Part shown: positions 50,554 to 59,075 of the stretch, in pieces
Numbering within the stretch: position 1 is the first letter of the stretch
Layout: every line of letters starts with the position of its first letter
Assembly: GCA_016793325.1 (NCBI GenBank)
Contig: JAEUKI010000078.1
Span: 1 to 64,000 of the forward strand
Source of the DNA: Myxococcales bacterium
Lineage (GTDB): Bacteria > Myxococcota_A > Polyangia > Polyangiales > Ga0077539
DNA: 64,000 nt
Direction: 5' to 3'
The notes under the pieces: model-generated
What the model was told of the DNA's origin: nothing
What the model saw: the letters and a program-made list of their open reading frames with translations, nothing else
Databases searched by the model: none
Made by a program: the position numbers and the translations under genes

Positions 50554-51264
50554 ATGCTGAAGAACCTCTTCACAAGCGAGCTCGTCGACATGGCCCTCGG
50601 CCGCGTCTCGCCCGAGCACCGCAAGGCCATGCCCAAGACCATCTCTGTGTTCAAGAACTCGTTTCTCGAGCACTACCTCGCGCGCGCGCACTGGGTGACG
50701 CCGGGGCTCTGGTTTCTTCCCATCGCCACGTACGGGCTCTACCGCGGATTCACCAACCCGAGCCTCTCGGCCCTCACCGTCGTGGGGCTCTTCTTCGGTG
50801 GTTGGCTCTTCTGGTCGCTGCTCGAGTACGTGCTGCACAGGTTCTTGTTTCACTCGCTCGAGCCCACGGAAGAGCACCCCGAGCGCTACCTCGTGCACGG
50901 CTACCACCACGACTTTCCCGATGACCCGTGGCGGCTCGTGATGGTTCCGCTCGGGTCGTGGCCGCTCGGCGTGATCTTCGCCGTGCTCTTTCGCTTGGTG
51001 CTCGGCGCGGACCTCTGGTTTCCCGCGTTCTCTGGCGCCGCCGTGGGCTACGTCGCGTACGACTGGATCCACTACTACACGCACCACGCTCGGCCGCAGG
51101 GCGGGATCGGCCGCTGGATTCGCATGTACCACTTGCAGCACCACCACGATCCGTCGCCGAGCCGCTACGGCGTCTCGTCGCCGCTCTGGGACTTCGTGTT
51201 CGGGACGTACAAGTCCACCAACGCGCACGCCAAGCAGCCGACCGCCGCGTCGACCGAGCGCTGA
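50554..51264 (+). CDS. Fatty-acid hydroxylase superfamily membrane protein
   Basis: The 236-residue protein has four TM segments and the diiron His clusters of the sterol desaturase/fatty acid hydroxylase family: HRFLFH, HGYHHDFP, HYYTHH and YHLQHHHD. It most resembles the fatty acid 2-hydroxylase branch (FA2H/Scs7-like) without the cytochrome b5 domain. It likely makes 2-hydroxy fatty acids for sphingolipids or lipid A. ATG at 50554. The 235-nt divergent region before it has no gene. A composite repeat begins just after its stop. Confidence 0.92.
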   Translation: MLKNLFTSELVDMALGRVSPEHRKAMPKTISVFKNSFLEHYLARAHWVTPGLWFLPIATYGLYRGFTNPSLSALTVVGLFFGGWLFWSLLEYVLHRFLFHSLEPTEEHPERYLVHGYHHDFPDDPWRLVMVPLGSWPLGVIFAVLFRLVLGADLWFPAFSGAAVGYVAYDWIHYYTHHARPQGGIGRWIRMYHLQHHHDPSPSRYGVSSPLWDFVFGTYKSTNAHAKQPTAASTER

Positions 51265-51292
51265 GCGCTCCAGCGCGACGCACGGAGGGGGC

Positions 51293-51371
51293 ACTGAGAA
51301 GGGGACCACTGAGAAGGGGACGGACTGAGAAGGGGACGGACTGAGAAGGGGACGGACTGAGAAGGGGACGG
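51293..51371. repeat. 16-bp tandem repeat (ACTGAGAAGGGGACGG)
   Basis: Units start at 51293, 51308, 51324, 51340 and 51356, with a 16-nt period apart from the first step of 15. The unit is ACTGAGAAGGGGACGG. The last copies run directly into the palindrome starting at 51364. Five adjacent copies with no spacers exclude a CRISPR. Confidence 0.92.
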
Positions 51372-51425
51372 ACCTCGCATTTCGAACCGTGTTTCAACGC
51401 AGTTCGAAATGCGAGGTCCGTCCCC
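51364..51425. repeat. GGGGACGG palindrome with 23-bp perfect arms
   Basis: Arms 51364-51386 and 51403-51425 are perfect 23-nt inverted repeats, starting GGGGACGGACCTCGCATTTC, with a 16-nt loop. The region forms a strong hairpin. Twenty-one nt match the right arm of the repeat at the window's left edge. It could act as a terminator for the fatty-acid hydroxylase gene, a REP-like structure, or a mobile-element remnant. Confidence 0.85.
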
Positions 51426-51486
51426 GCTTCAGCTTCATTGGGCTTCCCCGCTTCAGCTTCATTGAGCCCCGCTTCATTGGGCCCCA
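51422..51486. repeat. CCCCGCTTCAGCTTCATTGGG direct repeats
   Basis: Direct repeats of CCCCGCTTCAGCTTCATTG occur at 51422 and again from about 51445, with a shortened third copy CCCCGCTTCATTGGGCCCC ending near 51486. They continue the tandem/palindromic array and extend to the stop of the VanZ-like gene. Confidence 0.75.
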
Positions 51487-51498
51487 TCGATGACCCGC

Positions 51499-51906
51499 TC
51501 ACTTCTTCTGCGCGCGACGCCGCAGGATCACGGACACGATCGCGATGGCGACGCAGTCGACCGCGATGTCGAACGCTTCTCCCCCTGCAAATTGCCGTCG
51601 ATACGTGACGACCTGCACCGTCTCTTGCGCCAACGCGACCGCGAGCGTGATCACGATCGACAGCGCGACGCCCGCGGTTCCCCACGCGCGAAGCAGCGCG
51701 CGGCAGAGCGCGTAGAGCGCGCCGTACAAGACAAGATGCGCGGCGACGTGAAAGGGCTCGCTGCGCATCGCGAGGCGCAGCCACTCGCGCCGCGGCGTGT
51801 AGCCCTGCATCCAATACGCGCCGTACCAGAGCCCGACCGCGAAGAGCCCGACCGCGAGGACGCCGCGCGCCGCGCGCAGCGCCGATCGACCCGTGATTTC
51901 GCTCAC
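51499..51906 (-). CDS. VanZ-like membrane protein
   Basis: The 135-residue protein has about four TM segments. RREWLRLAMRSEPFHVAAHLVLYGALYALC, the QETVQ helix and FDIAVDCVAIAIVSVIL resemble the VanZ fold (conserved H, E/Q and D-x-x-D positions). VanZ-like proteins are linked to teicoplanin-type resistance or membrane phosphatase-like roles; function here is unknown. The GTG start at 51906 overlaps the regulator's stop (GTGA), so it is co-expressed with it. Confidence 0.72.
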   Translation of the reverse strand: MSEITGRSALRAARGVLAVGLFAVGLWYGAYWMQGYTPRREWLRLAMRSEPFHVAAHLVLYGALYALCRALLRAWGTAGVALSIVITLAVALAQETVQVVTYRRQFAGGEAFDIAVDCVAIAIVSVILRRRAQKK

Positions 51907-52580
51907 GGAACGAGCTTGTACCCCACGCCGTGCACCGTGAGGATGTGCTTGGGCGCGTCCGGCGATGGCTCGATCTTCTTTCGGAGCTTCACCACGAGGT
52001 TGTCCACCGCGCGCGCGTTGATCGCGCTGACGCCCCACACTTTGTCCAGGATTTCGTCCCGCGAAATGACCTGCCCCACGCGCTCGAACAAGAGCTTCAG
52101 CGTCTCGACCTCGTAGAAGGTCAGCGCGCTCTCTTTGCCGCGTCGCGTGAGCGTGTGGCCCGCAAAGTGGATCTCGCAGTCGCCTACGCGCGCGGTGTCC
52201 GGTGTGGCCTTGCTGTGCTCGGCGCGACGGAGGATCGCGCGGATGCGCGCGACGAGCTCGCCGAGGGCGAAGGGCTTGGCCACGTAATCATCGGCCCCCG
52301 CGTCGAGGCCTCGGATCTTGTCGCTCTCCTGCGAGCGCGCAGACAAGATCAAGATGGGCACGGTGCGAGAGATCTTTCGCAGCTCTTCGCACACGGCGTA
52401 GCCGTTGGTGTCGGGCAACATCAGATCGAGGATCACCAGGTCGGGGTGCTCGTTCTTGAAGGCTTCGACGCCTTTCTTTCCTGTGCTGGCGGCGACGGCG
52501 CGGTAGCCCTCGAAGCCGAGCGCATCGGACAGACCCAGGATCATGTCCTGCTCGTCCTCGATCAGGAGGATCGTCTTCAT
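51903..52580 (-). CDS. OmpR-family response regulator
   Basis: The 225-residue protein has a receiver domain (residues ~3-118: LLIEDEQDMI, phospho-acceptor Asp52 in LDLMLPD, ILSARSQE and the Lys in VAKPF) and a C-terminal winged helix (~130-222: LTFYEVETLKLLFERVGQVISRDEILDKVWG and TVHGVGYKLV). No histidine kinase is adjacent, so it is an orphan. Start ATG 52580 (MKTILLIEDEQ). It is coupled by a 4-nt overlap to the VanZ-like gene. Confidence 0.94.
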   Translation of the reverse strand: MKTILLIEDEQDMILGLSDALGFEGYRAVAASTGKKGVEAFKNEHPDLVILDLMLPDTNGYAVCEELRKISRTVPILILSARSQESDKIRGLDAGADDYVAKPFALGELVARIRAILRRAEHSKATPDTARVGDCEIHFAGHTLTRRGKESALTFYEVETLKLLFERVGQVISRDEILDKVWGVSAINARAVDNLVVKLRKKIEPSPDAPKHILTVHGVGYKLVP

Positions 52581-52732
52581 CGATCGACAGGAGGCGTGTG
52601 TAGCACGACACAAAGACAGCGCGGCGCGTCATGGCGTCACGAGCCTCCGCGGCGACGCGGGTGCGAACGAAGCGACGCGCGATGACAATGCGCCTTGCCG
52701 CTGGTAGAGACCCACGAAACAACACAACCCCC

Positions 52733-53770
52733 ATGCCAAACGCATACATCTCCGGGACGGGCATGTACGTGCCCGACGAAGTCGTCACCAACGACGATCT
52801 GCGCACCAAGTACGGGATCGACACCACGCACGAGTGGGTCGTGCAGCGCACGGGGATCGCGGAGCGCCGGTTCGCGCCCGACGGAACCGCGCCGTCCGAC
52901 CTCGCGGTTCCCGCGACGAAGCAGGCGCTCGAGCGCGCGGGCCTCAAGGCTCACGACCTCGACATGATCCTGTTCGCGACGCTGTCGCCGGACATGCACT
53001 TCCCTGGTTCGGGCGTGTTTCTCCAGCGAAAGTTGGGATTGCTCGACGGCGACTCGCCGCGGTTCGTCCCCGCGATGGACATCCGCAACCAGTGTTCGGG
53101 CTTTCTCTACGGCCTCGCGACCGCTGCCTCGATGGTTCAATCGGGCGGCTGCAAGCACGTGCTCGTCGTCGGCGCGGAGTGTCACTCTGCGGCGCTCGAC
53201 CTCACGACGCGCGGGCGTACGGTCTCGAGCTTGTTCGGCGACGCCGCGGGCGTGGCCATCGTGAGCGCGACCGACGAAGACCGAGGCGTTCGTGGATGGT
53301 GGCTCGGCGCAGACGGCCGACACGCCGAAGCGCTGTGCATGCGGATCTGGGACATGTCCAAGCGGCCGTTCGTCCCGCTCGATCATGGCAAAGAAGGCCC
53401 TGGGACGATTCAGCCCGAGATCCTCTGGCCGTATATGGAAGGCAAGGTCGTCTTCAAGAACGCCGTCGAGCGCATGTGTCAGTCGATCATGCAGGCGTGC
53501 TGGGAGAAGGGCATCGAGCTCGGCGACGTTGATCTGTTCGCGTTTCACCAAGCGAACATGCGGATCAACCAGTACGTCGCGAACACGATGGGCATCCCCG
53601 AGAGCAAGCTCCTTCACAACATCGAGCGCCTCGGAAACACGACCGCGGCGACCATCCCCACGCTCCTCGCCGAGGCCGAAGAAACCGGCAAATTGAAGCG
53701 CGGAATGAAGGTCATGATGGTCGCGTTCGGCGCAGGGTTCACCTGGGGCGCCGCGCTCGTCGACTGGTGA
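52733..53770 (+). CDS. fabH: 3-oxoacyl-ACP synthase III family protein
   Basis: The 345-residue ketosynthase III starts at ATG 52733. Motifs: the catalytic Cys121 in IRNQCSGFLYGL, His in FAFHQANMRINQY and Asn in GNTTAATIPTLL, giving the Cys-His-Asn triad. The C-terminal GAGFTWGAALV is also conserved. FabH condenses acyl-CoA with malonyl-ACP to start fatty acids; the slightly diverged active-site context (NQCSGF rather than ACAGF) allows a specialised acyl-starter enzyme. It stands alone in this region, with no other fab genes. Confidence 0.92.
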   Translation: MPNAYISGTGMYVPDEVVTNDDLRTKYGIDTTHEWVVQRTGIAERRFAPDGTAPSDLAVPATKQALERAGLKAHDLDMILFATLSPDMHFPGSGVFLQRKLGLLDGDSPRFVPAMDIRNQCSGFLYGLATAASMVQSGGCKHVLVVGAECHSAALDLTTRGRTVSSLFGDAAGVAIVSATDEDRGVRGWWLGADGRHAEALCMRIWDMSKRPFVPLDHGKEGPGTIQPEILWPYMEGKVVFKNAVERMCQSIMQACWEKGIELGDVDLFAFHQANMRINQYVANTMGIPESKLLHNIERLGNTTAATIPTLLAEAEETGKLKRGMKVMMVAFGAGFTWGAALVDW

Positions 53771-53792
53771 TCGCCCTGCGCTCCGCGCGCGC

Positions 53793-54575
53793 TCACCGAT
53801 GGAGCCGCTCGCGGATCGCTCGCTCGACGCGCTCTTCGAGCTGCCGCGCGGTGGGGATCGTCCGCGGGATCGTCATCGAGGATCCCGACAGCGCCGACTC
53901 GATCGCGCGGAGCACGTGCGCGTCGGTGCTCATGTGGTGGTGCGACGGCGCGAGAAACGCGTGGATCACCCGCGAGCGCTGCAAGATCGCGGTCTCGGTC
54001 GGCAGGATCACCACGTCGAAGGGCGAGAAGAACGACGCGACTTCGACCGATCCCCACGGGTCTCGATCGCGATCGAGGTCGATCAGCAGGTCGCTCGCGG
54101 GACGGAGGTCTCGCGCGAGCTCGCGCACCGGGAGCACGCCGCCGAGCGCTCCGTGCTGCGGGCCCGCGAGCGACACGAAGCGACGCGCGACGAGCTTTCC
54201 GCCGCTGCGCTGGAGCCAGTAGCGCGCGACGAGCGCGCCGAGGCTGTAGCCGACGACGTCGACCTTCGGAGCCGCGGTGCGCGCGAGGATCGCTCGAATT
54301 TGTGTGTCGAGCTGCGCGGCGAGGGGCGCGACGCGCGTGGTTCCGTCGACGGGCGAGAGGTCGACGAAGTGCACCGACGTGAAGCCCTGCTGGCGCAGGT
54401 GCGACGCGATCGGGTTCATCGCGGAGCGATCGGCGAACATCCCGTGCGCGAGCACCACCGGCGTGTCGCGCCCGTCCGTGGGAATCCCTCGACGACAGCC
54501 GAGCGCCGCGAGGCACGGGAGCCATAGCGACGATCGACGATCGAGCCGCGCGCTCAGTGGTCGTCGATCATCCAT
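53793..54575 (-). CDS. Alpha/beta hydrolase (lipase-like)
   Basis: The 260-residue protein has the oxyanion strand VVLAHGMFADRSAM, the nucleophile elbow VGYSLGALVARYW (Ser in G-x-S-x-G), FVSLAGPQHGA and a C-terminal catalytic His candidate (HHHMSTDAHVL). It resembles secreted lactonizing lipases/esterases. The N-terminus is weakly hydrophobic (LPCLAALGC), possibly a lipobox. Its start overlaps the 3' end of the upstream extensin-like gene by 22 nt. Confidence 0.87.
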   Translation of the reverse strand: MDDRRPLSARLDRRSSLWLPCLAALGCRRGIPTDGRDTPVVLAHGMFADRSAMNPIASHLRQQGFTSVHFVDLSPVDGTTRVAPLAAQLDTQIRAILARTAAPKVDVVGYSLGALVARYWLQRSGGKLVARRFVSLAGPQHGALGGVLPVRELARDLRPASDLLIDLDRDRDPWGSVEVASFFSPFDVVILPTETAILQRSRVIHAFLAPSHHHMSTDAHVLRAIESALSGSSMTIPRTIPTARQLEERVERAIRERLHR

Positions 54576-55510
54576 GCGAAGGGCGATCCGGGCTCGGGGT
54601 CCATCATCGCGGGCAGGTCGTACGCGATGAAGTTGCCTCCGACCGTGAGGTCTACGTGAAAGTGATCGCGGTGCGCGGCGTTGTAGTTGGGCGTCAGCAC
54701 GATGTGAAACACCCGTGATTCATGCATCCAACACGCGAACTCTTTGAGCAGTCGGTCCCTCGCGTTGGACGCGCGCGGCGGGCACGTGGGCCTGCCGTTG
54801 GCCACGAAGTCGTTGAGCACCGAGTGCGTCGTCCCGTTGCTCGTGCGGAGGTTCGCGATGTCGATCGCCATCGCGTACGCGTGCTGGCTGAGCATCGTCG
54901 AGCCCGCGATGGGTCGATAGTTGTACACGCCGAGGTGCACGACGTCGGTCACGTCCCAGCGCGTCCGCAGCTCGCGCGTCGCGTGAAACAGCGCGACCGC
55001 GAGGCGACAGTCCATCACCATCGCGCTCACCGCGGCCGTGTACGACGCGTACCGAAGGTTGACCCCGTTGATCGGCGGCGTCACGCGCACGGGGTCCGCG
55101 ACGCCCATCAGCGCGCCGGACACCGTGTAGCGCACGCCGATGCGATCGAGCAGCGCGTGACAGCTCGCGCCCGGCATCACGTTGCGCGGAAGCGGAACGC
55201 TCACCGCCACGCCCGAATCCGCGACCCGCGCGTCCATCACGCCGCTGTCGCCGACGCGTGCATCAGTGACGCGCGCGTCGGCGACACGCGCGTCTGCCAT
55301 AGCGACGTCGAGCGACGCGTCCTCCATGGGTCCAACGGCGACGTCGAGCTCGACGCCGCTGTCCTCTCGCGGGTCGGGTCGGTCGTCGATGGACGATGCC
55401 GTGTCTCGGATACCCGCGTCGTTCGCGTCCGCGGGTGTGTCGACGGCCCCGCACGCCGCGACGAGCCACGAAGACAAAAGCGGCAACAACGCGAGCGGGC
55501 GACGCATCAT
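54554..55510 (-). CDS. Lipoprotein with extensin-like C-terminal domain
   Basis: The 318-residue protein has a signal/lipobox (LSSWLVAAC), then a long Asp/Ala-rich linker with repeats of DARVADARVTDARVGDSGV. The C-terminal ~200 residues match the extensin-like domain of bacteria (PF06904 type): CHALLDRIGVRY, VVHLGVYNYRPIAG, MLSQHAYAMAIDIAN and HRDHFHVDL. The His/Asp set (H-x6-D ... H-x-H) is that of LAS/M15-like peptidases, so it is likely a peptidoglycan-acting enzyme. An upstream ATG at 55525 is possible. Confidence 0.8.
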   Translation of the reverse strand: MMRRPLALLPLLSSWLVAACGAVDTPADANDAGIRDTASSIDDRPDPREDSGVELDVAVGPMEDASLDVAMADARVADARVTDARVGDSGVMDARVADSGVAVSVPLPRNVMPGASCHALLDRIGVRYTVSGALMGVADPVRVTPPINGVNLRYASYTAAVSAMVMDCRLAVALFHATRELRTRWDVTDVVHLGVYNYRPIAGSTMLSQHAYAMAIDIANLRTSNGTTHSVLNDFVANGRPTCPPRASNARDRLLKEFACWMHESRVFHIVLTPNYNAAHRDHFHVDLTVGGNFIAYDLPAMMDPEPGSPFAWMIDDH

Positions 55511-55554
55511 GAGACCGTCGATCATACCGTTGCCGAAAGCGTCCGCGGGTGGAG

Positions 55555-55560
55555 TACGCT
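55555..55560 (+). promoter_or_regulatory. TACGCT before YpfJ-type gene
   Basis: TACGCT lies 20 nt upstream of the ATG at 55581, one of several such hexamers before start codons in the window. It is a plausible -10 element; no -35 is clear. Confidence 0.3.
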
Positions 55561-55580
55561 GTCCCGAACGGCAAGAGACC

Positions 55581-56471
55581 ATGGAGTTCAACAACGAAGG
55601 TCGCGCGAGCGACATCCAGGATCGACGCGGCGGTGGCGGTGGTGGCGGCGGGAGGCGCGCGGGGTTGAGCCTCGGTGGCCTCGTGGTCGTCGGGATCATC
55701 GCGCTCTTGCTGCGGCGAAACCCGCTCGAAGTGATCTCGGCCGTCGAGCGCCAACAAGGGCAATCGAGCACGCAGCGCACGGGCCCCGCGCCCTCGCCGG
55801 GGCCGCGCAACGACGAAGAGCGCGCGGCCGAGCGGCTCGTTCGGCAGGCCACGACGGACATTCAAGACTTCTGGTCCGCGGCGCTTCCCAGGATGACCAA
55901 CGGTCAGGCGCAGTTTCGACGGACGCAGCTCGTGTTGTTCGCGGACGAGACGCGCTCGGCGTGCGGCGCTGCGGAGGCCGCGACGGGGCCGTTCTACTGC
56001 CCAGCGGACCAGCTCGTGTACATCGACCTCGCGTTCTACGCGGACCTCGCGCGGCGCTTTCGCGCGCCGGGGGACTTCGCGCAGGCGTACGTGCTCGCCC
56101 ACGAATTCGGGCACCATCTGCAGTTTACGCTCGGGATCGAGCCCGCCGTGCGCCGCGCGCAGCGCGCGAATCGAGCGCTCGAAAACGCGCTCAGCGTGAA
56201 GCTCGAGCTGCAAGCGGACTGCCTCGCGGGCGTCTGGGGCGCGTCCGCCGCGCAGCGCGGGCTCTTGCGACCGGGCGACGTCGAAGAGGGAATGAACGCC
56301 GCGGCGGCCATCGGCGATGATCGGATCGCGCGGATGGCCGGGCGCAGGGCGAGCCCGGAGCGCTTTACCCACGGCTCCTCACAAGAGCGTGTAGCGTGGT
56401 TTCGTCGCGGAATGACCGCGGGAAACATCATGGCCTGCGACACCTTCGGCAACGGGACGCTGCGCCCTTGA
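55581..56471 (+). CDS. Neutral zinc metallopeptidase (YpfJ family)
   Basis: The 296-residue protein has an N-terminal YpfJ-type start (MEFNNEGRASDIQDRRGGGGGGGG), a single TM (~30-46) and a peptidase domain with HEFGHHLQ (zinc-binding H-E-x-x-H) and a third ligand in LELQADCLAG. The domain GPFYCPADQLVYIDLAFYADL is conserved. Membrane-anchored with a periplasmic catalytic domain by family knowledge. The 20-nt leader carries a TACGCT hexamer. Confidence 0.95.
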   Translation: MEFNNEGRASDIQDRRGGGGGGGGRRAGLSLGGLVVVGIIALLLRRNPLEVISAVERQQGQSSTQRTGPAPSPGPRNDEERAAERLVRQATTDIQDFWSAALPRMTNGQAQFRRTQLVLFADETRSACGAAEAATGPFYCPADQLVYIDLAFYADLARRFRAPGDFAQAYVLAHEFGHHLQFTLGIEPAVRRAQRANRALENALSVKLELQADCLAGVWGASAAQRGLLRPGDVEEGMNAAAAIGDDRIARMAGRRASPERFTHGSSQERVAWFRRGMTAGNIMACDTFGNGTLRP

Positions 56472-56473
56472 TG

Positions 56474-56485
56474 TACGCTCGGCGC
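56474..56485 (+). promoter_or_regulatory. TACGCTCGGCGC promoter-like motif
   Basis: This is an exact copy of the 12-mer found at 17419 and 63932. It lies 5 nt before the ATG at 56491, with the TACGCT hexamer 11 nt before it. It overlaps the end of the YpfJ-type gene. Probable promoter for the Cys-rich lipoprotein. Confidence 0.35.
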
Positions 56486-56490
56486 TTCGG

Positions 56491-59019
56491 ATGCAGAGCA
56501 AACCTCCGCACAGCCGCGCGCCGTTGCCCGTTCGACTCGCGCGCGTATTGCCAGCGATCTTCGCGCTGAACGTCGCGTGCCTCTCGCCGTCGACGCACGT
56601 CGTCGTGGTCGTCGACACCGACGCTCCGGCCTCGCGCATCACGCAGCTTCGGGTCAAGCTGCTCGACCCGACGTCGCGCGAACAGCTGCGGGAGCAGGTT
56701 GTTTTTCCGCGCGAAGGCGTCGCCGCGGTGCTGCCGTTGCCTTCGAGCTTCAGCGTCGTCCCCGCGGGGCGGCTCACGCGCGACGGGTCCGCAGAGGTTC
56801 GCATCGAGCTCACGACAACGCTCGCCAACGGCGCGCCTGTCGTGTTGACGCGCAACGTTCGCTTCAATTTCATCGCGAATCGCCGCGCGATCGCGCGCGT
56901 CTACATGCCCGTCGCGTGCACCAACGTGGCGACGGGCTGTCCGTCGGGGAGCATCGCGTGCACGCTCTCGACGCTCTGCGAATCGCGCGGACAGACGTGC
57001 GGCGACGAGGCGAGCTGCGTCGTTCCCGACGTGCCCGTGACGCCCTTCGACACCGACGTCGAGCGCGCGCCGGACGTCCCCTCGCCGCGCGACGGAGCGA
57101 TGGACGCGCCAGCCCCCACTGACGCAGGAACGGACGCGTCCATCGACGCGGCGCCCTCGGACGCACAGCCCTCGGACGCGCAGCCCGACAGCACACCGGG
57201 CTGCGTCGGAGGCTGCGCGCCGCGCCCCAACGCCAACGGCGTCTGCGACGCTGGAGGCGTGTGTCGATACACCTGCGCGATGGGCTTCGCGGACTGCGAC
57301 AGCAATCCAGCGAACGGCTGCGAGGTCTCGCTCGCGTCCAACGCCCACTGCGGGCGCTGCAACAACGCGTGCTCCGGCGCGACGCCGCTCTGCAACGCGA
57401 TGACCGGCATGTGCACGAGCGCGTGCACGGGAGGGCAAACCCTCTGCGGAATGGCCTGCGTCGACACGCAGACCAACGCGACTCACTGCGGGATGTGCGG
57501 CAACAACTGCCGCGCCGATCAGCGCTGCGCCGCAGGCAGCTGCCAGTGCGCCGCGGGGACCGAGTGCGGAGGGCGCTGCACCGACACGAGCACCGACCGC
57601 TCGAATTGTGGTGCGTGCGGCCGCGCGTGCCGCGCGGACCAGACCTGCGCGGCCGGGGTCTGTCGCTGCACGACCGGCACGGACTGCGGCGGGATGTGCA
57701 GGGACACAAGCTCGGACCCGAGCAACTGCGGCGCCTGCGGGATGACGTGCATGTTCAACCGAGCCGCGTCGAGCTGCGCGATGGGCGTGTGCCGATTGGG
57801 CGCGTGCAACAGCGGCTGGGGCAACTGCGACGGCAACATGACCAACGGCTGCGAGCAAGACCTGTCGAGCTCGGCCCACTGCGGAACATGCGGAAACGCC
57901 TGCACGGGCGCGACGCCCGTCTGCTCGGGCGGGATGTGCTCGAGCGGCTGCCTCGCGGGGCAGACGCGCTGCGGGATGACCTGCGCCAACTTGAATACAG
58001 ACACCAGCCACTGCGGCGCCTGCGGTCGCGCGTGCACGCCGGGTCCCAACCAGACCGCGATATGCGCGACGGGCATGTGTCAGTACGCGTGCACGACGTC
58101 GTCTCGCGGCGACTGCAACGGGATGACCGCCGACGGCTGCGAAGCAGACTTGAATACAAGCACCGTGAATTGCGGACGCTGCGGCACGAGCTGCCCCGCG
58201 CGCGCCAACGCGACCGCGGTGTGCTCGCTCGGCGTGTGCAGCTTCACCTGCGACGCCGGCTTCGCCGACTGCGACGGCAACGCGATGAACGGCTGCGAGA
58301 CCAACACCAACACGTCCCTCGTGAACTGCGGCGGATGCGGGCGCGTGTGCGCGGGCGTCGCGGGCGCGACCGCGACGTGCACCGGCGGGTTCTGCGGGTT
58401 CACGTGCAACGCGGGCCTCGAAAACTGCGACGGAAACCCGACCAACGGCTGCGAGACCAACACCACGAACAACCCGATGCACTGCAGCGGCTGCGGGCTC
58501 ATCTGCGCGAGCCGGCCCAACGCCACGGCGACGTGCACCGGATCCACCTGCGGATTTGCCTGCAACTCGACCTTCCGCAACTGCAACGGCCTGCTCAACG
58601 ACGGGTGCGAAGCAGACACCGCGTCGGACGCCGCCAACTGCGGGATGTGCGGTCGCGCGTGCCCGGTCGGCGGGACGTGCACCAGCGGCGTGTGCGCGTG
58701 CCCGTCGGGCTTCACCAACTGCGGAGGCCGCTGCGTCAACCTCAACATCGACAGCGGCAACTGCGGCGCGTGCGGCGCGGCGTGCGTCGTCGGCGCCGGG
58801 TGCTGCGGTCGCATGTGCGTGACGGGCATCGGACAAGAGTGCGCGTTCAACTGCATGACCCGAGGCATCCGCGAGTGCGGACCGCTCGAGACAGGCGAAG
58901 GCATCTGCCGTTTCACGGGCCCTGCGTACTCGCCGCCCTCGGCCGCGACGGGAATTCAGTGCGAGTCCAGCGGCGCATGGGGCCTCTGTGGCGGCGTCGG
59001 AATGTGCAACTTCCTCTGA
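56491..59019 (+). CDS. Giant Cys-rich repeat lipoprotein
   Basis: The 842-residue protein starts at ATG 56491. The lipobox-like LNVAC lies at ~26-30 (longish N-region). A beta domain (~35-135) and Asp/Pro-rich linker (~175-235) follow. The rest (~240-830) consists of about 12-14 repeats of ~40 residues, each with NCG(x)CG-x-xC, C-x3-C and GW/CDGN...NGCE units (e.g. NCGACGRACR, NGCETNTN). The cysteines are evenly spaced and probably disulfide-bonded. It resembles Tryp_alph/Stigma1-type repeats in myxobacterial surface proteins. No partner is evident. Confidence 0.85.
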   Translation: MQSKPPHSRAPLPVRLARVLPAIFALNVACLSPSTHVVVVVDTDAPASRITQLRVKLLDPTSREQLREQVVFPREGVAAVLPLPSSFSVVPAGRLTRDGSAEVRIELTTTLANGAPVVLTRNVRFNFIANRRAIARVYMPVACTNVATGCPSGSIACTLSTLCESRGQTCGDEASCVVPDVPVTPFDTDVERAPDVPSPRDGAMDAPAPTDAGTDASIDAAPSDAQPSDAQPDSTPGCVGGCAPRPNANGVCDAGGVCRYTCAMGFADCDSNPANGCEVSLASNAHCGRCNNACSGATPLCNAMTGMCTSACTGGQTLCGMACVDTQTNATHCGMCGNNCRADQRCAAGSCQCAAGTECGGRCTDTSTDRSNCGACGRACRADQTCAAGVCRCTTGTDCGGMCRDTSSDPSNCGACGMTCMFNRAASSCAMGVCRLGACNSGWGNCDGNMTNGCEQDLSSSAHCGTCGNACTGATPVCSGGMCSSGCLAGQTRCGMTCANLNTDTSHCGACGRACTPGPNQTAICATGMCQYACTTSSRGDCNGMTADGCEADLNTSTVNCGRCGTSCPARANATAVCSLGVCSFTCDAGFADCDGNAMNGCETNTNTSLVNCGGCGRVCAGVAGATATCTGGFCGFTCNAGLENCDGNPTNGCETNTTNNPMHCSGCGLICASRPNATATCTGSTCGFACNSTFRNCNGLLNDGCEADTASDAANCGMCGRACPVGGTCTSGVCACPSGFTNCGGRCVNLNIDSGNCGACGAACVVGAGCCGRMCVTGIGQECAFNCMTRGIRECGPLETGEGICRFTGPAYSPPSAATGIQCESSGAWGLCGGVGMCNFL

Positions 59020-59037
59020 CGAAGCCGTCGCGCCCCG

Positions 59038-59075
59038 GGCTGAGCCCCCCCCCCCGATGAGCTCGAAGCTCAGCC
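59038..59075. terminator. Hairpin around an 11-C run in convergent gap
   Basis: Between the convergent lipoprotein and peroxiredoxin genes, GGCTGAGC (59038-59045) pairs with GCTCAGCC (59068-59075), an 8-bp stem around a loop containing 11 consecutive C at 59045-59055. It could terminate both genes. The homopolymer is prone to length error in sequencing. Confidence 0.35.

Noticed and set aside
51293..51486. Possible CRISPR array
   Set aside because: Repeats are adjacent with a 15-16-nt period and no unique spacers, and no cas gene lies in the window.
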